From contig CAUYUJ010019949.1 of NCBI GenBank assembly GCA_963575745.1, positions 450,464-514,463 on the forward strand: a stretch of DNA of 64,000 bases. The letters run 5' to 3'. Under the pieces are notes generated by a model that saw only the letters and a list, made by a program, of their open reading frames with translations, was not told the DNA's origin and ran no database searches. Source of the DNA: Prorocentrum cordatum. Its lineage: Eukaryota; Sar; Dinophyceae; Prorocentrales; Prorocentraceae. Positions 21,887 to 31,524 of the stretch are shown here, piece by piece. Both the position numbers and the translations under genes were made by a program. Each line of letters begins with the position of its first letter. The stretch's first letter is position 1.

Positions 21887-22332
21887 TTAGGTCAGCAAAC
21901 CCGCTGAATTTAAGCAAATAAGTAAGCGGAGGATGAAGCAACTAAATAGGATTCCCTTAGTAATGGCGAATGAACAGGGATCAGCTCAGCACGGAAAGTG
22001 GGGCCCTCGGCCTTGGATTGTAGTCTCGAGGTGTATCGCCAACGGAGGCGCAGATGTAAGCCTCTTGGAAAAGAGCATCAACGAGGGTGAGAGTCTCGTT
22101 TGTCATCTGCGGTCCCCCGTGCACGGCATACTTTCTAAGAGTCGCGTTCTTCGGAATTGAAACGTAAATTGGGTGGTACATTTGATCTCAAGCTAAATAT
22201 TGGCCCGAGACCGATAGCAAACAAGTACCATGAGGGAAAGATGAAAAAGGACTTTGAACAGAGAGTTAAGAGTGCCTGAAATTGTTGAAATGGAAGCGAA
22301 TGGAACCAGTGTTGCTTGGCAAGATTGTCGGG
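21887..22332 (+). pseudogene. Degenerate 5' fragment of 28S (LSU) rRNA
   Basis: Begins GTCAGCAAACCCGCTGAATT and runs through the D1 region: AAGTAAGCGGAGGATGAAG, GGATTCCCTTAGTAATGGCG, CAGATGTAAGCCTCTTGG, GAGTCGCGTTCTTCGG, GACCGATAGCAAACAAGTAC, ATGAGGGAAAGATGAAAAAG and AGTGCCTGAAATTG. It stops near AAGATTGTCGGG. Compared with the canonical eukaryotic sequence as I know it, there are substitutions in very conserved places (AAGCAAATAAG for AAGCATATAAG) and an extra A in the GATGAAAAAGG stretch. It is flanked on both sides by repeat, with no ITS or 5.8S before it, so it is a dispersed fragment and not a working rDNA unit. The composition of the variable parts fits dinoflagellate LSU. Confidence 0.9.
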
Positions 22333-22374
22333 TGCATGACGCGCAGGGGGGTGCACTAATTAGGGCCCCCCCCC

Positions 22375-22620
22375 ATCAGGAGGCCAAAATGGATCCAAAA
22401 CCATAGTAAAACCAATGATTGTGGTTTCCTCGCCGAGGCCGTTTCAGATGTTCCGGCACCTCGCGAACCCCCTGTCCACGTCCATGGGGAGGGGGCACGG
22501 GGAAGGGTCAAGACGCCTTCGCCGTCCGCAAGCCGTCTCGCTCACTCCCACCCGCCCTCCCAACACATACGTAGCACCCGAGCCTGGCCCGAGCCGCAGC
22601 ATATGCGCAGCAGTCGTCTT
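22375..22620. other. Repeat-derived spacer
   Basis: 22380-22425 carries the GGCCAAAATGGATCCAAAACC block of the 12 bp family, here directly after the rRNA fragment. The fragment is thus bracketed by copies of this block (21660 and 22385). Nothing else recognisable. Confidence 0.55.
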
Positions 22621-22639
22621 TGGATGGCCAGCTATTGGG

Positions 22640-22840
22640 GGCCAGTCCGCCGCCGCCGCCGCCGCCGCCTCCGCCGCCACCGCCGCCGCCCGCCGCTGCC
22701 GCCGGCGTCGCGCCGCCGCCGCCGCCGCCGCTGTCCGCCGCTGCCGCCGCCGCTCCGCGCCCGCCGCCGCCGCCGCCCGCCGCCCCCGCTGCCAAATCGC
22801 CGCTGCCGCCGCAGTCGCTGCCGCCACCGCTGCCGCCGCC

Positions 22841-22871
<31 letters not shown>

Positions 22872-22978
22872 CCGCCCCCGCCGCCGCCGCCGCCGCCGCC
22901 GCCGCCCCCGCCGCCACCACCGCCGCAGCCGCCGCAGCCGTTGCCCCCGCCGCAGCCGCCGCAGCCGCTGCCGCTGCC
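22640..22978 (+). repeat. CCG microsatellite
   Basis: About 340 bases of nearly pure CCG/GCC triplets with occasional CAC, GCT and TCG. Reads as poly-Pro, poly-Ala or poly-Arg in the three frames; no frame has flanking coding support. Confidence 0.95.
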
Positions 22979-23520
22979 AAGTGTATTCTGTATGGTTTTT
23001 TGACAGGGATGGTGGAGGGAGGCCGCATCGGGTTCGCTGCGCAGTTTCCGAATTTGGAGGCAGAGTGTGTTTTGCATTGTTTTTTTACCAGGGATGGTGG
23101 GGGCAGACTGTGTTTTGTATGTTTTCTTACAAGGGATGGTGGGGGGGGGCCCCCATGGACCTGGGTTGCCTCCCAGTCGCCAGGGGAGGGGGGGTATACT
23201 AATAGGGAACAGTGACAAACCCCTCCCCGAAAGGGAAGGAGGGGTGGAAGAGGAAACTCCCTAAACAACCGGCGCCCAGAGGGCTGGTGGGTTTGGTTTG
23301 GCGACGGACCCATCTTTATGCATCAATGTGTAGCGCAGGGCGCGGGTCTCTCGTCTTCATACAATGTGCGCCGCACGGGCGTGGTGAATTTTTTATTTCT
23401 CCCAACAATATTGTCGTGTTGGGTCATCGTTTTGAAGAGACGGTCCCCGCGTTCCCTCCTCCCTTCCTTCCTTCCTCCTCCTCTCCTCCCTCCTCCATCA
23501 TCATCGTCACCTCTTTCACG
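22979..23520 (+). repeat. Degenerate AGGGATGGTGG repeats and spacer
   Basis: AGGGATGGTGG occurs at about 23004, 23090 and 23131, the last two preceded by TGTTTTGNAT(T)GTTTT and TTAC(A/C). 23215-23300 resembles 4310-4395 (CCCTCCCCGAA, CGCCCAAAGGGC/CGCCCAGAGGGC and GGTGGG), another diverged dispersed pair. Confidence 0.55.
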
Positions 23521-23524
23521 GTGG

Positions 23525-23900
23525 CGCACCCCTCGCATGTTTCGTGGCCCCAGAGGATCTCCGCTGAAAGCCTCAGTGGTGCCGTCCGCGGGCGTCCCCG
23601 CCACCCATTTCAGCACACGCGGCTCGTGGTCCCACATGGGGAGTTCCACCAAAGGCCCCTGGGGGTGTGGCCACATGCGTCCCCGTCACCCATTGTCGGC
23701 GCACCCCTCACACGGTTCGTGGCCCCATGGGGAGCTCCACCGAAGGCCGCCGGGGGTGCGTCCACATGCGTCCCTGGCACTCATTTCGGCACACCCCTCA
23801 CACGGTTCGTGGCCCCATGGGGAGCTCCACCCAAGGCCCCAGGGGGTGCGTCTACATGCGCCCCAGGCACTCATTTCGGTACACCCCTCGCACGGTTCGC
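23525..23900 (+). repeat. 90 bp family, forward copies
   Basis: Four or five copies of the CACCCCTCACACGGTTCGTGG - GGGGAGCTCCACCGAAGGCC - GTCCACATGCG unit, about 85-90 bases each, diverged from the array at 9990-11290 but in the same orientation. Confidence 0.85.
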
Positions 23901-24059
23901 CTCATTTCCCTCGCGGTTCTCGCAGCTGCATATGGTTGGGTCCTTCGCCAGGCTAATTTGTTAAGCACCATCCGCATGAAGGGTGCGCCGACGAATTCGG
24001 ACACCCTCACGCGAACGCCCCCTCTGAGGCCACAGGTGGACCTGTTCCAGGCACGACCC
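23901..24059. other. Spacer between opposing arrays
   Basis: About 160 bases separating forward and reverse copies of the 90 bp family. No gene. Confidence 0.5.
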
Positions 24060-24660
24060 GTGCGAGGCATGTTCCGAAATGGCCAGGGGTACGCCGTGCG
24101 AAGTTGCCCATTGGTGCCATGGGTGGAGCTCCTTCTGGGACATGGTTCGCGTAACGGGTCCGCCGACATGGGCGGGGGAGCGTTGTACGAATTGTGTCTC
24201 TGGGCCTTTAGGTTGCGTTGCTTTTGGGCACGATCTGCGTGACCGGGTGTGCTGCAATGGCCAGGGGGGGTGGCCGTGCGAACCTTGCCTTTGGGGCCGT
24301 AGGTGGAGATCCTCTTGGGCCACGATCCGTGTGCGAGGCGTGCCGAAGTAGACGGGAGGGCGGGATGCGAACCTCGTGTCCAGGGCCGTCCGTGGAACCC
24401 CTTGCGGGCCACGATCCATGTGAGAGGTGTGCTGAAGCGAGCGGAGCAACGCTATAAAGTTTCATTATGGTACCGCAAATGCAGTTGTTTGCGGGCACGA
24501 TCCGCGCGATGTGGCGTACCACTATGCGAAACAGGTCTCTGGGGACGTAGGTGGAGCTTCCTGTGGGTCGCGATCCCTGTTAGGGGTGTGGCGGGAGAAC
24601 GCTAGCCAAGCCAGTCTTTGGGGCCGCAGGTGGAGCCCCCTGAGGGCATGACCCGTGCGA
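24060..24660 (-). repeat. 90-100 bp family, inverted copies
   Basis: Blocks such as GGTGGAGCTCC, GGGCCACGATCCGTGTG and GAGGCGTGC are the reverse complement of the family unit (GGAGCTCCACC, CACACGG-TTCGTGG). About five copies spaced roughly 100-120 bases apart. With 23525-23900 they form a head-to-head pair of arrays. Confidence 0.75.
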
Positions 24661-24708
24661 CTCTCCATGTCTTCCAATACCGCACGTTCTAGACTACTAC
24701 TAGAGCTT

Positions 24709-24748
24709 ACCAGAACCTAAGCGCGCGAAGCGCGCACGTGGTTCTGGT
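24709..24748. repeat. 40 bp palindrome ACCAGAACC...GGTTCTGGT
   Basis: The arms ACCAGAACC and GGTTCTGGT enclose CTAAGCGCGCGAAGCGCGCACGT-type sequence that is itself partly self-complementary. A second copy is at 52848-52883. It could be a tiny fold-back element or the fused ends of a transposon. Confidence 0.8.
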
Positions 24749-25258
24749 ATACATGTACATGTATATACATGTCCGTGTGTCTCTCTCGCGCTCTCACTCT
24801 CTCTCTATCTCTCTATATGTAGTTGCATATGCCGTCTTGATGTTGTCCCTCTTATGGAAGTTTGTGTAATGAGATGGGGAGTGTGGGAATTGGGTAATTA
24901 GGTAGCTTCCAAGTCCTCAATCCGATTGGTGGTAATAGTTTGTGGGGCGTTGTTCGCCAGATGTCAAAATCTGTTCCACCGCGTAGTGTGTTGCTACATT
25001 CGGGAGGTGGACGGATGAATGGGTTACCTTCACCCCGCTCCAAGCTGTCGCCAGGGATGTTGCCCTGGCACGGGTTTCCTGGCACGGGCACTGGCACGGG
25101 TTTTTGATGTTGCCCTGGCACGGGTTTCCTCAAGTACCTCATGTGTTGCTGACGTCCTTAACCCCCTCTAGCTCAAGGCCGCCAGCCAGGTCCTTCCTGT
25201 TACAGTAACTATTCACTCCATTTTCTGGCCGCCGGCGCTCGCACCCCGATAGGGCCAG
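24749..25258. other. Microsatellites and spacer upstream of the secreted-protein gene
   Basis: 24750-24840 has ACATGTAT and CTCTCT repeats. 25050-25135 has three copies of CCTGGCACGGGTTTCCT/CACTGGCACGGGTTT with TTGATGTTGCCCTGGCACGG twice. TTACAG at about 25200 or the CCAG ending at 25258 could serve as a splice acceptor for the following gene. Confidence 0.5.
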
Positions 25259-26116
25259 ATGACGCTGCGCCGACTCTTCGCGCTGGCGCTCCCTGCGGCT
25301 GCTGGTGGCGTGACGTTGTCTTTGTCAGGCCAGCGCCAGGAGGTACTGCTGCAAGACGAGGAGACCAGCCCACCGGCTGCGGCTCTCGCAGAGGACGATG
25401 CGCCAGGGCCGCTGGCCATGCAGCTGGGCCACTCCTCGGGGGAGGCGCTCGTGAGGTCCACCGCCGTGGGCACGCTGGTGCAGGCCTTGCAGAGCGGCGA
25501 GCTCGATGGGAACCCCTCCGAGCGCCTCGATGCCATCCTGAAGCTGGGCGACCAGCTCACCTCCGAGAGCTGGCTGGCCTCCGGGCCGGAGGCCCTGCAG
25601 GCGCTGAAGGGGAAATTCTTCAAGAGGGACGATCTCAAGGCGAAGGTGCAGTTGATGTGCCACCTGGACGGGGACTGCTCCTTCCAGCAGGGCTCGCTGC
25701 TCTTCTGCGAGGCCCTGCAGCTCGCGGCCTCCCAGGAGAAGCTGGGGGATCTGGCAACGCTGGAGAAGCTCATCAACGCGACGACGATGTCCACCCGCTT
25801 TTATGGCGTTGACACGGTCACCCAGAGCGCTCTGATAGCGAGATGGGACAAGGAGGTCGAGTGGGTGCCGAGGTTCATGTCGACCGTCAGTCGCGTGAGT
25901 GGTGCATTCAAGAGCCTGCGGCAGCGGATCAATGTCACCCCGGACTTCCGGGAGCTGGTGAAAGACACATGTGCGGAGTTGTCGTCTATCCGGCCCAAGT
26001 GCCTGGACAGAGCGTCGGACGGGGCCTTCTGCCAGGCGCTCGGACAAGCCGCTGCTGTAAACCTTGGCCCGCTGGAGGCCAGCAGGCGCCTCGGCGAGGT
26101 CCTGATGACGATTTGA
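25259..26116 (+). CDS. Putative secreted cysteine-patterned protein (285 residues)
   Basis: Intact single-exon frame from ATG to TGA, with a basic then hydrophobic N terminus (MTLRRLFALALPAAAGG), a likely signal peptide for the secretory route. The mature part is mostly helical in character. Six cysteines fall in two similar groups: QLMCHLDGDC then LLFCEAL about residues 140-160, and VKDTC, RPKCLD and AFCQALGQ about residues 240-265. The two groups suggest an internal duplication with three cysteines each, perhaps disulfide-bonded. The family is not recognised. The ATG is directly preceded by CCAG, a possible splice or trans-splice acceptor, which supports this start. Composition and third-position GC match the ASADH exon. 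Neighbouring sequence is repeat, so no functional context is available. Confidence 0.75.
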   Translation: MTLRRLFALALPAAAGGVTLSLSGQRQEVLLQDEETSPPAAALAEDDAPGPLAMQLGHSSGEALVRSTAVGTLVQALQSGELDGNPSERLDAILKLGDQLTSESWLASGPEALQALKGKFFKRDDLKAKVQLMCHLDGDCSFQQGSLLFCEALQLAASQEKLGDLATLEKLINATTMSTRFYGVDTVTQSALIARWDKEVEWVPRFMSTVSRVSGAFKSLRQRINVTPDFRELVKDTCAELSSIRPKCLDRASDGAFCQALGQAAAVNLGPLEASRRLGEVLMTI

Positions 26117-27069
26117 GCAGCGCACTCGTCTGAACGCCCCGCGGCCGCGTGCTGGCGGTCCATGATTGATGGCGGCATTGCGCGCTCGGCTCGCTCCTCG
26201 AAGGATGGACCCCTCGCCGGATCGACCCTCTCTTTTCTTCCTTCCCCCCCGTTTTCTCCCTTTTACCTCCTCGACCTTCCTGCCAATCGAATCGCCGCGG
26301 GTTTGCAACAGAGGCTTTAACAGCACACGGGGCCAGTAACTGGCTGGCTCCAACCTATGCTGCCGATCGGCTGTCGTCACGGGCTGGACTTGTGATGTGA
26401 TCGCCAGAGAAACACGTGCACCGGTCGAAAAATGTTGTCGTTCTGTGGTTGTTGTATCGCCTGGATCTGAGGGATCTTGCTTCAGCATCGTTTAGGCGAT
26501 CCCCCTCCCCATGGACCGTGGCACCGCGGCCCCACCATCCCGCCCTCTCTCGTGAGGAAAGTCCCCGTGAAACCCGAACGAACAGGCATACGTGTGTATA
26601 CCCCTACCCAAGTGAGCGAGTCGGCCAGCCAGTGGGACCAAGGCCACGCCAGTCGGGATAGGTTGAAGCATGCTCCCTGCTTCGAGAGAGGGCCGAGCAT
26701 TTTCTTTGGGTGGAGGGCAGAGGGTGAAATCTGAAATGCCGTTTCGACGGATTCTCGAGGCTGGAATTTGCAAGAGGCGAATCACAAGACGGAATGGTTC
26801 TCGAAGTGCAGAAGCCCATCTGGATTTCACCCTGAGCCTTCCACCCTATGAAAATGGTAAGGAGGGGTGCTCGACCGTCGACGCAGCAGGGGCAGCCGCC
26901 TGCCCAGCCGACAGAGTAGCGCCCGCGGAAGGGGCCGCCTCGGAGGTGAACAGACCTCCTACCCTGACACGTCGATTAAGGAATCGGCCGTTGTCGGTTC
27001 GCGAGAGGGCGCCGCGGCCGTCCTTTTTGCGGGTCCGGGTCCGCCGGTTTCGGTCCCGGGCCGTGTTAA
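26117..27069. other. Long spacer without a supportable gene
   Basis: Contains only short open frames on both strands, none with recognisable features. Nothing repetitive stands out. Confidence 0.45.
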
Positions 27070-27245
27070 AACAGGGCTAGGATCGGGATAAATCGCTCCA
27101 GAGCGTTCCGGAGCGCTCTCAGAGCGTTCCGGAACGCTCTGGAGCGGCCGCGGCGCCCAATACATCCTCCAAACCCGCCGATTCTCAGAGATTTCGAGTG
27201 ATCCCGATCCGATTGTGTCCTGATCTTCGCGTCGTTTTACGTGTT
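27070..27245 (+). repeat. Dispersed repeat with nested palindrome, copy 1
   Basis: Matches 63355-63500. The core is a doubled GAGCGTTCCGGAACGCTC-type palindrome; 27121-27140 (AGAGCGTTCCGGAACGCTCT) is a perfect 20 base palindrome. It is followed in both copies by GGCCGCGGCGCCC(A/G)AT and a TCTCAGAGATT block. Confidence 0.85.
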
Positions 27246-27419
27246 CATTGAGGGGAGGTTTACCAAAGGGAGGTCTGTCCCCCGCGGGGCCAGGCCACTG
27301 CCGTGCCCGGCTGCGGGGCCCACGCCGGCATGCTGGAGGTCGGGAGCCTGCCGACCATGGAGGAGAGCAGGCCCCGGGGGCCCGAGGGCCGAGGGCGCTC
27401 CAGGAGGAGGGCGGGGACA

Positions 27420-27545
27420 CAACACGCAAACACAATGGTTTGTCGACTCCCAGAAAATATGCGAAAATATCGGAAGTGGGGGGGAAGACAGCAACCCAGA
27501 AAATATAGGAAAATATGGGGAATCTTTTTATTTGTGTGTATGACA
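27420..27545 (+). repeat. Dispersed repeat with AAAATATGGGAAAA motifs, copy 1
   Basis: Shares CCCAGAAAATATG, GAAGTGGGGGGGAAGA, ACCCAGAAAATATAGG and TTTGTGTGTAT with 50645-50835 and 62370-62540 in the same order and strand. This copy is the shortest at its 3' end. Confidence 0.8.
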
Positions 27546-27699
27546 GAGCCCCCAACAGTGACACGACGATTAGTGAATTGTCCGTTTTCGGTTCTTGGGA
27601 GGGCGCCGTGGCCGTGATTTTCCAGGTTTGCGCCCGCCAGGTTTGGGCCTCGGGTCGTTTTCAGCAAACCACGTTTTACTAAAGGGGGGTCTGTCCATC

Positions 27700-28010
27700 C
27701 CCGGAGGAGGGTGGGGACACAGAGGTGCCGTGGCCGGCCCAGGCCTTAGGATGCTCCAGCCTACTCTAGCCCCCCGGATCACCAGGAGGAATTGCGAGCG
27801 CCCCAAAAAGTGCCGAAACTCAAAGGCTTTCCCGTGTCGGGCCCTGGGAGACACTCGCCCGACACTGTTTCGACACTCTTTTGACACTTGTCCGGGTGCT
27901 CGAAATTATTTCTGGGATGCGGTCCTTAAGCAGGATGAAAACAACATAAGCCGAGGGCGTTCCAGGAGGAGGGTGGGGACGCAGAGGTGTCGTGGCCGGC
28001 CCAGGCTGTG
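27700..28010 (+). repeat. Pair of about 45 bp direct repeats
   Basis: GGAGGAGGGTGGGGACACAG followed by AGGTGCCGTGGCCGGCCCAG occurs at about 27703 and, with small changes, at about 27966; a partial copy lies near 27407. Confidence 0.8.
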
Positions 28011-28029
28011 GAGTCTCCCGGATCGCACG

Positions 28030-28276
28030 GCACCCTTTTCGTAATTCTGGACGCCCGAAATGGGCACGGAAAGAATGGGTACAATGCCCAACAGCAGTTC
28101 CTATTCATTTGGCACAGGATTCGCTGTCCGCGCCGCCGCGGCCTTCCATTCGAGACAGAAGGCCGCCTGCCCAACAGCGGCCGTTGCTGGTTTGGGACAA
28201 CAACATTTGTTGTTGGGCATTGTACCATTTTTTTCCGTACCCATTTCGGACGTCCAAAGGCACCCTTTTCGTAATT
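28030..28276. mobile_element. Fold-back element flanked by 17 bp direct repeats
   Basis: Inverted arms at 28051-28097 and 28207-28253 (ACGCCCGAAATGGGCACGG versus the complement CCGTACCCATTTCGGACGT) enclose about 110 bases. The 17-mer GCACCCTTTTCGTAATT lies outside both arms in direct orientation (28030-28046 and 28260-28276), as a long target-site duplication or part of a larger repeat would. No coding capacity, so non-autonomous if mobile. Confidence 0.7.
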
Positions 28277-28549
28277 GGGCACGCCCCCCTGACTCCTGCC
28301 CTTCTTGGTCCCCGTGATTGGCGTCGGAGTGAATGATTGTGGAACGCATTTTTTTCCCCCAGTTGGCTCTTGCACTGACGGGCTCCTGGCGCGGAGATCG
28401 AAAGATGTGGCCAAAGTGCCGGGCCCATTTTTTTTTTGGCGGCCGGGTTCCCTGGTTCCCGGTTGCAGGTTCCCAGGTTCCCCGCTGCTGGTTCCGAACC
28501 GATTTCGGTGGGCGTCGGGATTCCCGGGTTTCCGAGTTCCTGGGTTCTT

Positions 28550-28790
28550 GGTCGATCTCTTTCTTGATCTGTCTCACCATAGATCTCACTACCCACCTCG
28601 CTACTAATCACACAATCGATCCCACTGTAGATCCCACGAGCGATCTCACGGTCGATCTCATGATCGATCTCACTGACTCGATTTCACAATCGGTCTCACG
28701 ATTGACCTTACTATCGTCCTTACGTTCGATCCCACCTTCGGTCCCACTATCGATCTCACAATCGACTTCAACATCCAGATCACGAATTTG
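28550..28790 (+). repeat. Degenerate 15-16 bp repeat (GATCTCAC type)
   Basis: About 15 units resembling CGATCTCACNNT or CGATCCCACNNT, spaced 14-17 bases apart. Confidence 0.8.
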
Positions 28791-29880
28791 CAAATCATCC
28801 ATTGGTTGTGTGTTTCCTTTGGTGCTATTTGCTTTGTAGATTTGGCTGGTGTATGTTTGTGATGGACGTCGCTGGTGTATGTTATTGACGTATGCTCTTA
28901 GTTCATGTTATTGGTGGCCGATCTTGATTTTGCTTGAGAAATGTCGAGTCGTGATGGCCGCCCTTGAAGTAGGCTGTCGGAGTATGTCATTGATGTCTGT
29001 CCTTGCTGTATGTTATTGGTGTTTGTTCTGGATGTCTTCTTTGGATGTCTGAAGACGGCGTGACGCCGTCACGCCGTGACGCCAGTCATGTTGTTCTTAA
29101 TGTCTGTTATTGTTCTCTGTCCTTCAGGCGGTAGTTGTGAATGGGCCGGTGGGGGGAAATTCGGAAGTCTCGAAGGTCCTGGTATGCGTGCCCCAGAGGG
29201 GGGGGGGGGAGATTCGTGAGTCTCTGGAGTCCTGGGGCCTTGCGGCAGTGGTATGCAGGGCTGGCGGGCGGGGTCCAGGCGGGAGAATGAGTTGTTTCCC
29301 GGAGATATCGATGTTAGGATGTCTGGATGGGTCTTCAAGGTCGGTTTTCGAGAGCCCCCATGATCCAGACGATTTCTTCGTAGATGTGGGAAGAGCACAA
29401 CTCTTGCGAAATGTTGCCGTGAAGTTGTAAATTTGTCTTTTTCGGGAAGCCTCTTTGGAGATGTAAGGGTGCTCACATATCCTGTGAATTAGTACGGTGG
29501 GATGGTACATGAGGATCTTCTCGGGGAGTTTGCCCTGGAATGAATTTCGCAAATCTTCGGAACGATGCGTTTCGTCTGGGACATATTCAGGAGTGATAGT
29601 AAAGTGCTTCATGGTGCTGTGCATGCGATGGAGATGAGAGGTATGATAGGAAACTTGTAGCGGGTGGCCCCACCCCCAGATACTAACTCAGATCCCCCAT
29701 TTCTCACCTGAGAGTTTACTGCCTCCGGCTAATCCAGATTTGCTCGGGGGAGACACGCGGGCAAGGCCGAATTTCCTTACCGCGGGGAAGAGTTGCGCAT
29801 CGAAGTTGTTATCTTCTGATGTTGATTAGCAACCTCATCGAAAACGCGTGGCGTCGCAATGAGGGTCTCACCATTTCAAT
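28791..29880. other. Spacer with a small palindrome
   Basis: 29054-29086 contains GGCGTGACGCCGTCACGCC, self-complementary over most of its length, with a second GTGACGCC after it. A minus-strand frame at 29124-29624 (166 codons) is open but has no recognisable feature and a biased proline-rich end. No gene is called. Confidence 0.4.
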
Positions 29881-29884
29881 GTTT

Positions 29885-30020
29885 GCAAGTCACGAGTGTG
29901 TGGCATAGCTCTGGGGCTCTCACCAATTCAGCCATCCAAATCACGAGCGTGTGGCAGGGCTATGGGACTCATTTTCTCAGCCCTTCCCGGGTCAGGAACG
30001 TGTGGCAAGATATGGTGACC
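29885..30020 (+). repeat. CACGAGCGTGTGGCA repeats
   Basis: CACGAGTGTGTGGCA, CACGAGCGTGTGGCA and AGGAACGTGTGGCA occur about 55-65 bases apart, each followed by a short GGGCTNTGGG/ACTCA-like block. Confidence 0.65.
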
Positions 30021-30064
30021 GATTAGAGTTTGAAGCTCGCATGCCTTTTTCGAGCCAGCGGTGC

Positions 30065-30190
30065 ATTGGACATGCTTTTCTGGCACACCCCTTACACGGT
30101 GCGTGGCCCCATAGGGAGCTCCACCAAAGGTCCAAGTGGCAGTGCCCGCGTGCGTCCTCGCTTCCCGTAGGCCCCAGTATAGCACACCCT
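30065..30190 (+). repeat. 90 bp family, isolated copy
   Basis: One unit: GGCACACCCCTTACACGGTG, CGTGGCCCCATAGGGAGCTC, CACCAAAGGTCCAAGTGGC and a CCCGCGTGCGTCC tail, in the orientation of the main array. Confidence 0.8.
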
Positions 30191-30317
30191 CACACAGATC
30201 GGGACCCTATTATAAATACGTCCACGGGACCTCCGCCTCCTCCCAAACCCTGCGCCTTCACTTCCACCTTTCCCCCTCCTCCACCCCCGAATCTCCACCC
30301 ATCCGCCGTCACCGAGC

Positions 30318-31350
30318 GTGGCGCTCTCCCGGGCCCGCGCAAGGGCGGCGGCGCTTGCCCAGGTCGCCGAGTCCCGAAGCCTAGACGAGCCGGTTGCCGA
30401 GTTGACCGAGTTTTCCACCGAGGTGCTCAAGCAGAACAAGGAGTTCCTCGCCAAGCAGGGCGCGACAAGCCAGTGCTTCAAGCACCTGTGCGAGAAGGCC
30501 TCCTGCGCCGAGATGCGCCAGTGCCAGAGATCGGTGAGGCCACCGACGCTTCGAGGATGACGAGCATTGACCTTTTGGGCTCGAGCTCGCTGTGGTCGAG
30601 CAGCGTCGCGAACACGGTGCTCGAGACGATCTACAAGTCGGGCACGGTCGAGTCCATCATGAAAGAAGGCAGCTTCCACGGGAATGACATCCGCTGCTCC
30701 GAGCTCCTCGCCGCCGTCACCTGGAAGACGCGGCGCGCGAAGTCCGACGAGACGACGCCTGCGACGAGCACGACCAGAAGTGCGACTAAATGTTCATCCT
30801 TCTGCTCAGTTTCCGCCAGCAGCTCCTCCAGGCAGCCAAGAACCAAGATTCTTTCCGGCGACGAGACCGTCAACAAGTTGAGCAATCTTCAAGACGCGCA
30901 TCTATGAGGCGTTCGGGGAGCCCCTTGTAGGCCCCCAGGCACTCCACGAGTCCATGCTTCCAGCCGGCCCGCGCTTCGAGCCTTGCGAGGTCTGGCCGAG
31001 CGCGCAGGTCAGCGCCAGGCTCGCCAGGGAAACCGAGCGGGTTTTCGAGGCGATCGAGGCGTTGCCTGGGCCAAGGAGAACTTGCCCAGGCCTGCCCAGA
31101 CCAGCGCGATCGAGCCACGGAGGCCGTCGCCACACGGCGCCGGCGCATCGGGGCGCTCCGCGACGCCGAGCGCCAGCTCCCGGAGGCCGCGAACCTGGCC
31201 GAGCGCGCCCAGCGCGACCAGCAGGCCGAGAAAGAGGCGCGCAACACAGACGTGGTCATCCTCGAACGCGGCATCGAGAAGTTAGGAGCCACCGCGCGAT
31301 CGCGACCGATCTCGCCGAGCTGGTCGCCAAGTGCACCGCCGAGAAGCCGA
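30318..31350 (+). pseudogene. Decayed coding region, helical protein of unknown family
   Basis: Protein-like segments in changing frames: EPVAELTEFSTEVLKQNKEF and SQCFKHLCEKASCAEMRQCQ (30380-30525), then a frame change to MTSIDLLGSSSLWSSSV and ANTVLETIYKSGTVESIMKEG (30556-30670), NDIRCSELLAAVTWKTRRAK (30684-30745), DACDEHDQKCD followed by an in-frame TAA, MFILLLSFRQQLLQAAKNQD (about 30790), then IGALRDAERQLPEAANLAER and EARNTDVVILERGIEKL (31138-31280), which is strongly coiled-coil in character. At least four frame changes and one stop interrupt it. It may be a dead gene, possibly a retrocopy since a poly(A) lies downstream, or an intron-rich gene I cannot resolve. The Cys pattern loosely recalls the protein at 25259, but I cannot claim homology. 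Confidence 0.4.
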
Positions 31351-31524
31351 CGAGGCGGAAGAGGCGGGCGCGGGGGGCACGGCCTAGAGACTTCGCCTTT
31401 CGAAGCCCACCGTTCGAGCCCGATCGAGGGCGCGCAGTTTTCTGCCGAGAGGCGTTCGGAAAGAGGCGCGCGCTTCAAGCTGCGCCCCCTCCCGCCGACA
31501 AAAACAACGCCGAGCGCGCCATCG

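Noticed and set aside
22415-23313. Poly-Pro/Ala/Arg/Gly frames on both strands
   Set aside because: Produced by the CCG microsatellite.
24740-24790. TATA-like promoter near the palindrome
   Set aside because: The ATGTATATACATG run is part of a dinucleotide-type microsatellite; dinoflagellate promoters generally lack a clear TATA box.
29124-29624. Minus-strand frame of 166 codons
   Set aside because: Composition in the first part looks fair, but the end is proline-rich and low complexity, with no recognisable domain or exon signals.
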